From NCBI GenBank assembly GCA_019828565.1, contig JAHDYR010000025.1, forward strand, positions 496,001-560,000: a stretch of 64,000 bases of DNA, read 5' to 3'. The notes beneath the pieces are model-generated. The model was not told the origin of the DNA. It was given only the letters and a program-made list of their open reading frames with translations, and did not search any database. The stretch comes from Carpediemonas membranifera. Taxonomy: Eukaryota > Fornicata. The position numbers and the translations under genes were made by a program. Each line of letters opens with the position of its first letter. Positions within the stretch are counted from its first letter, which is position 1. Below are positions 38,601-47,053 of the stretch, piece after piece.

Positions 38601-41600
38601 CTTGGCCTTCTGCTTCTCCAGGTCGGCCTGCTCGTCGCGCAGCTGCGACTCGAGCGTCGCGACCGTGTTGGCGTGCGCGGCGCGGAGGTCCTCAATCTTG
38701 CTCTCGTTGATTGCGTTAGCATTCGAGAGGCGCGACTCGAAAGCAACGATCGTCTGCTGAAGCTTCTCCGCGGCCGTCTTCGTCTGCAGCTCGATACGCT
38801 CGCTATAGGAGGCCTCGAGCGCCGCGATGCGGTCCTCGTAAGTGCGGCGGAAGTCGCCGGCGGTAGCGGTCGACGTCTCGCTGAGGCGAGCGATCTCGGC
38901 GTCGTGCTTGGCGAGAGTCTTCTCGAGCTCTTCGGCGTGGGCGGCCTTGAGGTCGGCGATAGTCGCGTTGAGCTTCTCGATGCGGTCGGACAGCTCGGCG
39001 ATCTTGTCGTCGGTGCGCTCCTTGAGTTTCGCGTACTTCTCGTCGTGCTCGGCGGTCAGGCGCTGCTGGAGCTCATAGCTCGTGGCGTCAGCAGCTTCCT
39101 CGGCCTCGGCGATCTTTGCGTTGAGGCGCTCGCGGATGGATTCGAACTCCTCGCGCGCGGCGGCAAGCTCCTCGGCGGAGGTCTGCTCGATGTGCTCGAT
39201 CTGCTTGGCATGCTTGGCCTTCTGCTTCTCCAGGTCGGCCTGCTCGTCGCGCAGCTGCGACTCGAACATTGACAGACGCGACTCGTAGTTGTCCACGGTC
39301 TGCTTCAGCTTGTCGGCAGACGCCTTGGCCTGCAGCTCGATACGCTCGTTGTAAGAAGCCTCGAGCGCCGCGATGCGGTCCTCGTAAGTGCGGCGGAAGT
39401 CGCCGGCGGTAGCGGTCGACGTCTCGCTGAGGCGAGCGATCTCGGCGTCGTGCTTGGCGAGAGTCTTCTCGAGCTCTTCGGCGTGGGCGGCCTTGAGGTC
39501 GGCGATAGTCGCGTTGAGCTTCTCGATGCGGTCGGACAGCTCGGCGATCTTGTCGTCGGTGCGCTCCTTGAGTTTGGCAAAGCGCTCGTCGTGCTCGGCA
39601 GCAAGGCGCTGCTGGAGCTCAAGCTTCTGGTCCTCGAAAGCGTCCTCGGTGTCGGCGATCTGAGCCAGAAGCCTCTCCTTGGTCGCGCTGAAGTCGGCCT
39701 CGGTGCTCTTGAGCTTGGCCTCGAGCGCTGCGACCGCGCTCTTGTTGGCGGTGTTGGCGTCCTCGATCTTCTGGGCGGCGGCGGAGCGGGTCTTGTTGCA
39801 GGCCTCGTCGGCGTTGATCGTGACCTGCTTGAGCTTCAGGTCGAAGATCAGATAGGCGCTGCGCTCCTGCTCCTCATACGTCCTCTTCAGGCTGTCGAGC
39901 TGCTCCATGTGCGATTTGTTGATGTGCTCGAGGCGTGACTCGTAGCCGTCGATCGCCTGCTGCAGCTTCTCCGCGGCCGTCTTCGTCTGCAGCTCGATAC
40001 GCTCGCTATAGGAGGCCTCGAGCGCCGCGATGCGGTCCTCGTAAGTGCGGCGGAAGTCGCCGGCGGTAGCGGTCGACGTCTCGCTAAGGCGAGCGATCTC
40101 GGCGTCGTGCTTGGCGAGAGTCTTCTCGAGCTCTTCGGCGTGGGCGGCCTTGAGGTCGGCGATAGTCGCGTTGAGCTTCTCGATGCGGTCGGACAGCTCG
40201 GCGATCTTGTCGTCGGTGCGCTCCTTGAGTTTCGCGTACTTCTCGTCGTGCTCGGCGGTCAGGCGCTGCTGGAGCTCATAGCTCGTGGCGTCAGCAGCTT
40301 CCTCGGCCTCGGCGATCTTTGCGTTGAGGCGCTCGCGGATGGATTCGAACTCCTCGCGCGCGGCGGCAAGCTCCTCGGCGGAGGTCTGCTCGATGTGCTC
40401 GATCTGCTTGGCATGCTTGGCCTTCTGCTTCTCCAGGTCGGCCTGCTCGTCGCGCAGCTGCGACTCGAGCGTCGCGACCGTGTTGGCGTGCGCGGCGCGG
40501 AGGTCCTCAATCTTGCTCTCAAACGCCATGCGAACGTTCTCGAGCCTGGTCTCGTAGACCTCCGTGGTGTGCGTCAGCTTATCCGCGGCGTTCCTCGACT
40601 GGAACTCGAGCCGCTCAGTCAATGCACCGACGGATTCCTCGAGGAGGGTCTCACCCCGCTCCTTGTGGTCAGCCAGGGCCTTGGCGGACTGCTGCTTGAG
40701 CTGGGCGACCTCGCTGTCGTGTGTCTCGCGGATAGCTTGCATCTCGGCCTCATGCGTCTTTTGCTGCTCGGCCATTGCGGCGTTGAGGTGTGAGATCTGA
40801 TCGTTCAGGTCCGCAGCAGACGCGTCGGTGCGGATGCAGAGCTTGGCGTACTTCTTCTCGTGCGCCGCGGTGAGCTCCTGCACGGTGTCGTGGAGCTCCT
40901 CCTCTGACTGCTGCCGAAGCTGCGCCATCTTGGCCTGGAGACGGGCCTTCTCCTGCTCGATCTCGTGCTGCTTGGCCATCATCGCCTGCTCATGTTCGGC
41001 GGCCATCGTCTCTAGCTGGTTGTTCGACTCCTCGATGAGCTCCAGGCGCTCGGCCTCGTGCCGCTCCTGGGCGACTGCGAGGGTGACCCGGGCGGCCTCC
41101 TGTACAGCTGAGATCCGGTTTTTGGTCGCCTCCGTGTCAGCCGCGGCTGCGATCTTTGCTTCGGCAAGCTCGAGCTTTCTCCCCAGCTCGGCGCGGACTT
41201 TGGCAAGCTCGGCCTCGAGGGCCCTGCCCCGCTCCACGGCCCCGCTAGCTTCAGCAGCAGCCACGGGATCCTCAGGAGTGGACATGAGCAGCATCTTGAC
41301 GGTGTGATCGGCCTTGGTCTTGCTCAGGCGGGACGCATACTGCATCTGGGCCCGCTGCACGCGGAACTTAGCCTGCCGCTCGATCTGATGCACGGCGTCG
41401 CGGGTGGCCTGGGTCTCGATCAGGCCTTGGAGGCGGTCTCTGATTAGGGTCTGGGCGGTGTCGAGCTCCGCGTTGAGATGGGTGACTTGTTCAGTGAGGG
41501 CCTCGATGTGCTCGTTGCTGTCGGCCATGGAGTTGCGGTAGCCTTGGTCCAGAGCGGTCATCTTGGCCTCGTAGGCGGTGCGGAGGCGGGAGAGCTCCTC

Positions 41601-41957
41601 CTCGAAGAGCATCGTGTCCTGGGCCTCGGGGATTGGGGTGTCTATGGTATCATTGTCCATGCTGAAGGCGCGAAGTTGCTCCTCGAGCGCGATGTTTGTC
41701 ACTGCTCTGCTTTGCAAAGCAGAGAGTGAGGATCTCCCGACAGAGTTCTCGAAAGTGGCCAACGCGGAGACGCTTCCTCGCGGTGATGGTGTTGCACTGT
41801 ACGTAATTCCTTGTAGCATGTCAGCATCCGCGTCATAACCTCGGGTGAGGACTGATGACGGCATGCTGCTAGGCGTCTTCGTGATGAAACAAAAACTGCA
41901 CTTTTTGCCGTCGCCGAGAGTTGGCGAGGCATGTCTGCTGTCTCTTGTCAGCGTCAT
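32625..41957 (-). CDS. Giant coiled-coil protein with homogenised tandem repeats
   Basis: 3110 residues in one uninterrupted frame (a second possible ATG at 41864 removes 31 residues). Almost all is predicted coiled coil; there is a ~100-residue Ser/Thr-rich head and a short basic tail (ENRKGSSSRLPQN, ATLGRLKTTDLSASGWSGL). The middle (DNA 34944-40520) is made of nearly identical units of 543-657 bp arranged so that a 1815-bp super-unit (605 residues) repeats; a core reads KLKERTDDKIAELSDRIEKL followed by ETSTATAGDFRRTYEDRIAALE. It could be a golgin, a flagellar-root or a cytoskeletal fibre protein; no GRIP, kinesin or calponin domain is visible. Confidence 0.85.
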   Translation of the reverse strand: MTLTRDSRHASPTLGDGKKCSFCFITKTPSSMPSSVLTRGYDADADMLQGITYSATPSPRGSVSALATFENSVGRSSLSALQSRAVTNIALEEQLRAFSMDNDTIDTPIPEAQDTMLFEEELSRLRTAYEAKMTALDQGYRNSMADSNEHIEALTEQVTHLNAELDTAQTLIRDRLQGLIETQATRDAVHQIERQAKFRVQRAQMQYASRLSKTKADHTVKMLLMSTPEDPVAAAEASGAVERGRALEAELAKVRAELGRKLELAEAKIAAAADTEATKNRISAVQEAARVTLAVAQERHEAERLELIEESNNQLETMAAEHEQAMMAKQHEIEQEKARLQAKMAQLRQQSEEELHDTVQELTAAHEKKYAKLCIRTDASAADLNDQISHLNAAMAEQQKTHEAEMQAIRETHDSEVAQLKQQSAKALADHKERGETLLEESVGALTERLEFQSRNAADKLTHTTEVYETRLENVRMAFESKIEDLRAAHANTVATLESQLRDEQADLEKQKAKHAKQIEHIEQTSAEELAAAREEFESIRERLNAKIAEAEEAADATSYELQQRLTAEHDEKYAKLKERTDDKIAELSDRIEKLNATIADLKAAHAEELEKTLAKHDAEIARLSETSTATAGDFRRTYEDRIAALEASYSERIELQTKTAAEKLQQAIDGYESRLEHINKSHMEQLDSLKRTYEEQERSAYLIFDLKLKQVTINADEACNKTRSAAAQKIEDANTANKSAVAALEAKLKSTEADFSATKERLLAQIADTEDAFEDQKLELQQRLAAEHDERFAKLKERTDDKIAELSDRIEKLNATIADLKAAHAEELEKTLAKHDAEIARLSETSTATAGDFRRTYEDRIAALEASYNERIELQAKASADKLKQTVDNYESRLSMFESQLRDEQADLEKQKAKHAKQIEHIEQTSAEELAAAREEFESIRERLNAKIAEAEEAADATSYELQQRLTAEHDEKYAKLKERTDDKIAELSDRIEKLNATIADLKAAHAEELEKTLAKHDAEIARLSETSTATAGDFRRTYEDRIAALEASYSERIELQTKTAAEKLQQTIVAFESRLSNANAINESKIEDLRAAHANTVATLESQLRDEQADLEKQKAKHAKQIEHIEQTSAEELAAAREEFESIRERLNAKIAEAEEAADATSYELQQRLTAEHDEKYAKLKERTDDKIAELSDRIEKLNATIADLKAAHAEELEKTLAKHDAEIARLSETSTATAGDFRRTYEDRIAALEASYSERIELQTKTAAEKLQQAIDGYESRLEHINKSHMEQLDSLKRTYEEQERSAYLIFDLKLKQVTINADEACNKTRSAAAQKIEDANTANKSAVAALEAKLKSTEADFSATKERLLAQIADTEDAFEDQKLELQQRLAAEHDERFAKLKERTDDKIAELSDRIEKLNATIADLKAAHAEELEKTLAKHDAEIARLSETSTATAGDFRRTYEDRIAALEASYNERIELQAKASADKLKQTVDNYESRLSMFESQLRDEQADLEKQKAKHAKQIEHIEQTSAEELAAAREEFESIRERLNAKISEAEEAADATSCELQQRLTAEHDEKYAKLKERTDDKIAELSDRIEKLNATIADLKAAHAEELEKTLANHDAEIARLSETSTATAGDFRRTYEDRIAALEASYSERIELQTKTAAEKLQQTIVAFESRLSNANAINESKIEDLRAAHANTVATLESQLRDEQADLEKQKAKHAKQIEHIEQTSAEELAAAREEFESIRERLNAKIAEAEEAADATSYELQQRLTAEHDEKYAKLKERTDDKIAELSDRIEKLNATIADLKAAHAEELEKTLAKHDAEIARLSETSTATAGDFRRTYEDRIAALEASYSERIELQTKTAAEKLQQAIDGYESRLEHINKSHMEQLDSLKRTYEEQERSAYLIFDLKLKQVTINADEACNKTRSAAAQKIEDANTANKSAVAALEAKLKSTEADFSATKERLLAQIADTEDAFEDQKLELQQRLAAEHDERFAKLKERTDDKIAELSDRIEKLNATIADLKAAHAEELEKTLAKHDAEIARLSETSTATAGDFRRTYEDRIAALEASYSERIELQTKTAAEKLQQTIVAFESRLSNANAINESKIEDLRAAHANTVATLESQLRDEQADLEKQKAKHAKQIEHIEQTSAEELAAAREEFESIRERLNAKIAEAEEAADATSYELQQRLTAEHDEKYAKLKERTDDKIAELSDRIEKLNATIADLKAAHAEELEKTLAKHDAEIARLSETSTATAGDFRRTYEDRIAALEASYNERIELQAKASADKLKQTVDNYESRLSMFESQLRDEQADLEKQKAKHANQIDELQRQHDEDLEEIQSRHDEDLQAVRASKQALYRELTAEFERKAADAEHAAEETRTRMAQKLADVAEELAETRRQHEETVRKLKREQAEAVETTVAANREHVSALKSQFTASMSDLKAHFEQQQGELKHRHSDAMIAQESARAQSATLEASLSQLRSERDMSDRRAEQLAESVEHIQSAVEDTLPVMTQLAEAVNRLCSATDSSTRVRPPTMGAAPLDTMQAVMRALRGATNALDGVHPCVDQLVLDRQQLRALQRANEKNDIASTLAELEETRKKATAQSEKLIECSLVLGAARNLVDHMRDTTDTDRILAQTESLIDMIDSFSLESTESSSFTNAALEVLEAGTVTIVGAAMSVDGLGVADAALIGRLAATNADLKTAVSRYESTEATLDDLRVQRDELLAKVGTLSHQLAETEQYRESSMRLETVRENLRTTIAERDELQVALKTSLERIKTLERAGQEAAVLLHRERESRDRERTALSEELTRTREALRIAELKSSSDRTALKSVAELEAKLSAANHELSSVRGALDQSKREHAVAKAELEAKLTESKNDTMPSELKNMVLLNKKLASQLKVKRLEATRLQEELAKLSRAQESAEEEAKSMSASQGVATGQLEDLCEILDCDQAGLTAAVTAMVSVNRQYERQHASHNNQVVRLTAERAQLSEAKTALAAENEQLRKDLARATEQTKQLRTQVTLDAKRMMDFQETMRASPAPTPLKASSAHETRTHNPATENRKGSSSRLPQNAGPVRKTGYATLGRLKTTDLSASGWSGL
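34944..40520 (-). repeat. Tandem intragenic repeat array (1815-bp super-unit)
   Basis: The same landmark (GCGGAAGTCGCC on the plus strand) recurs at about 35146, 35758, 36415, 37030, 37573, 38230, 38842, 39388 and 40045. The steps are 612, 657, 615, 543, 657, 612, 546 and 657 bp, so a 657+~613+~545 pattern totals exactly 1815 bp twice. Differences between copies are scattered single bases (for example CTAAGG versus CTGAGG), with only in-frame length changes. This indicates recent unequal exchange or gene conversion. An assembly collapse or expansion here is possible. Confidence 0.9.
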
Positions 41958-42108
41958 CTGGGCCCACCACTTCCATTCCCGGAGGCTGAAGAAACGGCAT
42001 CAACCAGATTCTCTTGGTGGATACGGTCGGTCGACTTCCATCACCTCGTGCTCGTCCATACAGAAATCCGAAGGCTTTATTCACCGCATGCACGCTCTAA
42101 ACTCTCCT

Positions 42109-42520
42109 CTACATGAAAAGCTTGTCGATCTCGTTTCTGATCGTCTCAACCTGGCTGGCAAGCTGCGAGCCCTCGATGTTGAGGATAGCGACGGAGATCA
42201 TGGGCCTAGTGACGCCAGCGGCGCGGCCAAGGACGTTGCGGGAAGGGACGAAAACGTAGGGGGTGTTCTTGTCCTCGCAGAGAAGGGGGATGTGGAGAAC
42301 GATCTCGAGGGGCTCAGCATCGGCGGCAAGGATAACGAAAGCGGCCTTGTTCTTGTTGAGAGCCTTGGTAGCTGCGTAAAAATGGGGGAATGAAGAACAA
42401 ACTCTCGTTAGCGCCTCTCTTAATCTGGTTCAGGTTGGAAGCCTGGGAAACGAGATCAATGATCTGCTTGCTGAGCTGCTCGGAAGCAAGAGGGTACGCC
42501 TTGGGGGAAACTGCGCTCAT
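42109..42520 (-). CDS. SNU13: SNU13/NHP2L1 (15.5K, L7Ae family), one intron
   Basis: 126 residues after removal of a 31-nt intron at 42372-42402 (GTTTGT ... TTACGCAG); splicing gives GANETTKALNKNKAAFV across the junction. L7Ae-type kink-turn binding protein of box C/D snoRNPs and the U4/U6.U5 tri-snRNP. The L7Ae core is clear: KRGANE, FVILAADAEPLEIVLHIPLL, CEDKNTPYVFVPSRN and LGRAAGVTRP. Length is that of SNU13 rather than NHP2 or ribosomal L7a. Presence of a spliceosomal and snoRNP core protein agrees with the working introns in this window. Confidence 0.95.
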
Positions 42521-42790
42521 ATTGTCGCTTGCAGCTTATCGCTTGTACTTTTTTTCATGAAGGCATCATCACTCGCGTACTATGCCGGGCTGAGTCCGCC
42601 CAAGCAAGGATAGGCGCCCAGATGAGCCTACTTGTGCATCAGACCCAAAGGGTGAATTCTGAGGATTATCACATTGACACAGTTGAGGTTGCAACGACAC
42701 AAAGGACCTAATTTCATTGGTCGATGCCGGCCCAGCCTTCCCATGCGGCTGACACACACAGCATCCTAAAGTGCAATTTATCTCATAAGC

Positions 42791-43753
42791 CTACTCCTGC
42801 TTGCCCTCGAGCATGGCCTTGATCTTGACGTACATCTCCTTCATAAGCTCCTCCGTAGTCCCGAACTCGAGCTTGAGACCCCAGTCCGCAACAGCCTTGC
42901 TGTCGTCAAGGCTCTCGGGCCAACCGGCAGCGACCTTATCGCGGAAATCGATCTCATACTCCATCTTGAAGCCGGGAGAGATCTTCTGCATGATCTCGCC
43001 AGCCTCGCGGGGAGAGACGGTGACACCGTTGACGTTGTATGTCCTCTGGGTGAGCACCTTCTCGTCAGCGGTGAGGAGCTGGATAGTCGCGTTGATGCAG
43101 TCCTCCATGTACATCATGGGGAGGCCACGATCCTCAGAGAGGAAGCACTTGTAGCTGTTGGTCTTCACGGCGTTGTGGAAGATGTCGATAAGCCAGTCCG
43201 TAGTCCCGAAGCCGGGGGGGGTGGCCCAGGAGATGATGCCGGGGTACCGGAGGCAACGGGTATCGACGCCGAAGCGCTGGTTGTAGTATTCGAGAATGTG
43301 CTCGGTGTAGACCTTGGTGATGCCGTAGATGGTAGTTGGGCGCTGGATGCAGACCTCGGGGACGTTCTTCTTGGGCGAGGTGGGGCCAAAAGCGCCGATC
43401 GTGGAGGGCACGAGGACGCGGAGCTTGTATTTCACGGCAAGCTCGAGGACGTTGTTCACGCCATTCATGTTCACGTTGAGAGCCAGGGCGTGGTTAGCCT
43501 CGGCGGCGCCAGAGAGGAGGGCGGCGTTGTTAATGACCCACTGAACCTTGTACTTGACGATAATAGCCTCAACAGAGTCCTTGTCGGTAACGTCAACGAC
43601 CTCGAACGGGCCTCTGGCAAGAACTTCCTTTGGGGCCGGACGAGCGTCGGCACCAACAACAGCATCGCGCCCGAACATGGCGCGAAGGCGCTCAACAAGC
43701 TCAGAACCGATCTGGCCTAAAGCACCGATCAAGAGGATTTGATTACTGGTCAT
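42791..43753 (-). CDS. TDH: L-threonine 3-dehydrogenase (extended SDR type)
   Basis: 320 residues. Oxidises L-threonine to 2-amino-3-ketobutyrate with NAD+, the first step of threonine breakdown to glycine and acetyl-CoA. Rossmann start ILLIGALGQIGSELVERL, then VINNAALLSGAAE, the active Tyr/Lys in RPTTIYGITKVYTE, and the TDH-type segments CLRYPGIISWATPPGFGTTD and YMEDCINATIQLL. This is the short-chain (epimerase-like) TDH, not the zinc enzyme. ATG at 43753. No presequence is evident, though the homologous animal enzyme is mitochondrial. Confidence 0.93.
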   Translation of the reverse strand: MTSNQILLIGALGQIGSELVERLRAMFGRDAVVGADARPAPKEVLARGPFEVVDVTDKDSVEAIIVKYKVQWVINNAALLSGAAEANHALALNVNMNGVNNVLELAVKYKLRVLVPSTIGAFGPTSPKKNVPEVCIQRPTTIYGITKVYTEHILEYYNQRFGVDTRCLRYPGIISWATPPGFGTTDWLIDIFHNAVKTNSYKCFLSEDRGLPMMYMEDCINATIQLLTADEKVLTQRTYNVNGVTVSPREAGEIMQKISPGFKMEYEIDFRDKVAAGWPESLDDSKAVADWGLKLEFGTTEELMKEMYVKIKAMLEGKQE

Positions 43754-44303
43754 TTTCACTGTTCAAAGAGAGGACGCAATGCAGGTCGTCTCCATTATTC
43801 AAAGTCGGTGAAGTCTGATTTGTTCAGTGTATTTGTCAATATCTGTGAGGTCTGCGTGATCACAGTTGAATGATACTGCTATCAGAGGGTCCTGCAGCCC
43901 CTTGTGCTACCCCATGAATTTTTCTGATGTCATCCTGACGCTTGAGGTGACCTTGGGTATCAAACGCACCTGGGGCGACTGAAAGGCACAGTTGGGCAAG
44001 TACGGTGAATGATAGGTTGATATGTGGGGCCATACACGACTTAGTTGTTGTTTTAGATTGGATTAGATTGTGACTCTGGTTGGGTGATATATAGCATCCG
44101 CAGACAGACGGGATACTCTGCTCACCAACCAAGGAGAACCTCTCTGCTCAACATGCATCAGGTCGAGCCAGTCGAGTCCATGAAGCTGGTGAGCTGACGA
44201 TTCTTTGGCAACCGTTGCCCAGACCGCGGCGGGTCGACCTGTCAACTGCTCATTGGTCTGGAATAAATTTATCCACAGAGAGAAACCAGAGTACAGGCTT
44301 TAC
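43754..44303. other. Intergenic stretch
   Basis: 550 bp without a convincing gene: promoter of the threonine dehydrogenase on its left side and the 3' end of the membrane-protein gene on its right. A GGATTAGATTG-type AT-rich patch lies near 44055-44100. Short frames on both strands have poor composition or lack ATG. Confidence 0.4.
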
Positions 44304-44995
44304 TCAGGCTTCCATAAGGGGGCTCTTGTCCTCGTCGCCACGGGTTGCCTTACCCTTGCCGCCCTGCTTGAAGAGCAAGAAGGCCACGAATGCGCCAGCG
44401 GCGACAACGCCAATTTGGGCACAGCAGATGAAGCCGACACAACTGACAACGAGAAAGAAGAAGACGAAGCCAAGCACCCAGCCGAGGATGCTGCACCCGT
44501 CGTTGCCGATCAGGACACGCGACCCCGTGCATCCGAAAGCGCCGGAATCATCTAGTTCGTTGATGATCGTCATGCAGATGTACCGATGGAGCCCGGTTCC
44601 GCTGTACTTGGAGAAGTCGAAGGGGGCAGAGTCCGAAGGGAGGTCGAACGTCGTCTTTGAGTCGAGGTCATTGATGCTGACTGCGGCGTCGGGGTCGTTG
44701 AATGCGGCAGTACCCTTCTTGTCACAGAGGAAGAAGGCCAGTTCGTAGTCGTCGTCGGAGACGCAGTCGGAGTTGACCGTGTACTGTGTGAAATGCGCCA
44801 CGGGTGGATGAGACGTATGGATAGCTTGACATTGTTGTGATCGGGATCCGGAGAGGCGTGGAGAGTGATGCCGTCGCTGTGTAAGATGGAAAAACCGATG
44901 GATGGCGCGGTGATCACTTACCCGAAACATGTCACACAGAACGCGGATGCAATGAGAAGAAGTAGAACGATGCTTGATGACTGAATGCCAGACAT
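44304..44995 (-). CDS. Type I membrane protein, unknown, two introns
   Basis: 199 residues from three exons: 44995-44922, 44876-44831 and 44783-44304. Intron 1 is 45 nt (GTAAGT ... CTTACACAG). Intron 2 is 47 nt with a strong acceptor (TTTCACACAG) but a weak donor (GTCAAG). Splicing yields a signal peptide (MSGIQSSSIVLLLLIASAFC), a ~110-residue luminal or extracellular domain with several Cys and Asp (DCVSDDDYELAFFLCDKKG), two adjacent hydrophobic segments (ILGWVLGFVFFFLVVSCVGF and IGVVAAGAFVAFLLF) and a short charged tail. No family recognised. Without splicing the signal peptide would be out of frame, which supports the model. Confidence 0.65.
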
Positions 44996-45269
44996 ATGGC
45001 GAGATTCTTGACAGTCCAGAATTTTTAACAACAAAACAAAACAACAAAACAAATCTTCCAGACCGACAAAATGTCGTTTGTCAAATCAAATAATCTGAGG
45101 AAGCGTGGAAGGTATTGGAGCAAGGAGAAGGCATGCGACATCCCGCCACACCAGGCCAATAGCCGACCTGGCAACAGACAGCACTCACCAACCTGGTAAG
45201 AGGTTTACGAGCAATCGACTCGTCCGGCCGCCGGCCAGTGCCGTATTCAGTGAGCTATAGTACCAGAGG

Positions 45270-46025
45270 TCACACCACAGTCTGACCCCGGTCCTCGTTT
45301 GGCCCGTGTTGGCCCTTAGGCGCCGGCATACCGTACTTGGGGGTCATCCTCTGCTCCACGCCCACCTGGACCTCGCGGACTGCGGCCTCTGTCATCAATG
45401 CGGGAAGTGTGAAGCGGCGGGCGACATGGCCGTCAATTATCTGCACAGCCACGTCTTTCCCGCGGCCAGAGGTCTCTTGGAAGAGGCAGTCATCGTCGAG
45501 GGCCTCCGACAGCTGGTTGAGCTTATCCACTATATCTGACACCGAGACATGGGGGGCTGGTATCTGTGCTACTCTGTGTATCACGCGATCGGCCCCATTG
45601 GGCCGTCCCGGGGATCGTTCCTTCGCCACTGCCGACTTTGGCCTCTTGGGAAGGCCATCGCGGGTTACCAGCGCTGACTGCGGACGGACAGGTCTACTTT
45701 GATGCGCTGCTGTGCGAGGTCGCTGTGTTGTGCGTCGTGCAGCTGTCAACGGCCGTGGCTGCGACGATGTGGTCTTCGGACGACGATGAGAAGCTGGTCT
45801 GCCGATCGAAGACGAGAGAGAAAGCATATCGCCGTCTATTTCATGCCTTGGAATGAGCGGAGCGTTGTAACTCTGGCCAATCTCCGTCAAACTAGTGAGA
45901 TTCAACCTTGATGCGATCGCAAGCGTCTGTTGCGACAAAAAACTAGTACTACGCGGCGTTTCCGTACTTTCCTTTTCCTTTTGCGCTTTCCTCCTCTTTA
46001 CTGCTGGCGTTTCTCGCCTTGGCAT
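45270..46025 (-). CDS. Basic, Arg/Pro-rich protein, unknown
   Basis: 251 residues from the ATG at 46025 (an in-frame upstream ATG at 46088 adds 21). N-terminal basic cluster RRETPAVKRRKAQKEKES, a disordered Arg/Ser/Thr/Pro-rich middle (80-150, RPLTAARRTTQRPRTAA), and a C-terminal ~100 residues that look folded (VSVSDIVDKLNQLSEALDDD onward). No family recognised; nuclear or cytoskeletal location would fit the charge. Its start is only ~150 bp from the convergent-like end of FCF2 on the same strand. Confidence 0.55.
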   Translation of the reverse strand: MPRRETPAVKRRKAQKEKESTETPRSTSFLSQQTLAIASRLNLTSLTEIGQSYNAPLIPRHEIDGDMLSLSSSIGRPASHRRPKTTSSQPRPLTAARRTTQRPRTAAHQSRPVRPQSALVTRDGLPKRPKSAVAKERSPGRPNGADRVIHRVAQIPAPHVSVSDIVDKLNQLSEALDDDCLFQETSGRGKDVAVQIIDGHVARRFTLPALMTEAAVREVQVGVEQRMTPKYGMPAPKGQHGPNEDRGQTVV

Positions 46026-46173
46026 TCGATTGCCCTCAAAGATGGTGCACGCTGAGCAGGCGAAACCCACACAACTCTGGCGAGTCATCGTTCGTACGAT
46101 ACGTCTCCCAGACCACTGCGACGCTCAATCCGCGGGGTTTTACTGCGATCCAGCCAAAATCAGCTGCAATTAC

Positions 46174-46721
46174 TCACTTCTTGCCCTTCCCCGCCCGCTT
46201 TCCGCCTCTCCGGTGGCTCCTCCGGGCAGCGCCCTCTCTGGTAAGCTCAGCAGCCTTGCCGCTGACATACTCGTTCTTCCCGCTGGCGACGAACTCGCCC
46301 ATCAGCGTTCCCTTCCTGCTGGCCTTCGAGCTCTTGCTGTAGTACCGCGAGGCAGGCTCAATGACGTTGGCATACTGGACATGGGTGGGGAGATCCTTGC
46401 CCCAGCCGGTGCTCTTGTAGTGGCGCTTGGGGTCGATAACGTTGCTATGTTAGAGATAGCGGGCAAACAAACCGGTTCTTGATGAGTAGAAGATCAGCCT
46501 TCAGCTCAGGCGTCATCTGTGCCTCGGGAATCTCCGCCCATCCCTTCGCAGATGGCTGTTCCTGCTTCTCAACGCGCTTGGCGGCATTCTCAGCCGCTTG
46601 CAGCATCTGGGAGATGTCGTATGACGAATCGATGGCCCTATCGTAAGAAATGTGGATAAATGGGGGCATACTTGGCAAACTCGGCGATCCCACCCTCGGG
46701 GTTAAGGAGTTTCTTGCTCAT
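46174..46721 (-). CDS. FCF2: FCF2-like rRNA-processing protein, two introns
   Basis: 161 residues from three exons: 46721-46672, 46637-46473 and 46444-46174. Introns are 34 nt (46638-46671, GTATGC ... TTACGATAG) and 28 nt (46445-46472, GTTTGT ... CTAACATAG). Fcf2 is needed for early cleavages of pre-18S rRNA. The Fcf2 domain is recognisable across the second junction: GWAEIPEAQMTPELKADLLL, IKNRNVIDPKRHYKS, VQYANVIEPASRYYSK and RKGTLMGEFVASGKNEYVSG, ending in an Arg/Gly/Lys-rich tail (RRGGKRAGKGKK). A short TAAAGTGCAC lies a few bases upstream of the ATG, as at Bud32. Confidence 0.85.
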
Positions 46722-47053
46722 GCTGATGTGCACTTTATGCCCGACCGATTATTTAGAGGGTTTATGGGGTTTATGTGGAGGATTCATGTAAAGGTGACTT
46801 AGGCTGTCGACCCCCCTGGGATGAACTCCAGAGGACTGAACAGGTTCAGTCTGACGGCCCACCTGTCTTTTTAGACTCAACAATTCTAATCCTGCGCGGC
46901 ACACCGAGACGACTGAAAGTTGATCCTCTCCCATCACCACTTCTACCCTGCTCTCCAGTGTACAGGGGCCTCTCAGTGACTGTCTCCCTCAGCATGGCAT
47001 GCCCGACACAAGAAACGGCACTTTAATACACATACAAGACTATAATACAGCTC
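46722..47053. other. Intergenic stretch with a solo end motif
   Basis: 332 bp: FCF2 promoter (TAAAGTGCAC, AT-rich GATTATTTAGAGGGTTTATG) on the left, then a solo copy of the dispersed TCCTGCGC motif at 46869-46904 without any Fanzor sequence beside it, then the 3' end of the next minus-strand gene. Nothing else seen. Confidence 0.5.
46869..46904 (+). repeat. Dispersed end motif, copy A (solo)
   Basis: TTAGACTCAACAATTCTAAT then CCTGCGCGGCACAC. Differs from the other copies at a few bases. No Fanzor-related DNA lies within several hundred bases, so it is either a relic or a host regulatory motif. Confidence 0.65.

Noticed and set aside
34944-40520. A CRISPR-like array
   Set aside because: Repeats are 0.5-0.66 kb, coding, without short spacers, and part of one open reading frame in a eukaryote.
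43860-44132. 90-codon minus-strand frame in the TDH-membrane protein gap
   Set aside because: Low-complexity mixture with no start context, no similarity and no overlap with a plausible exon.
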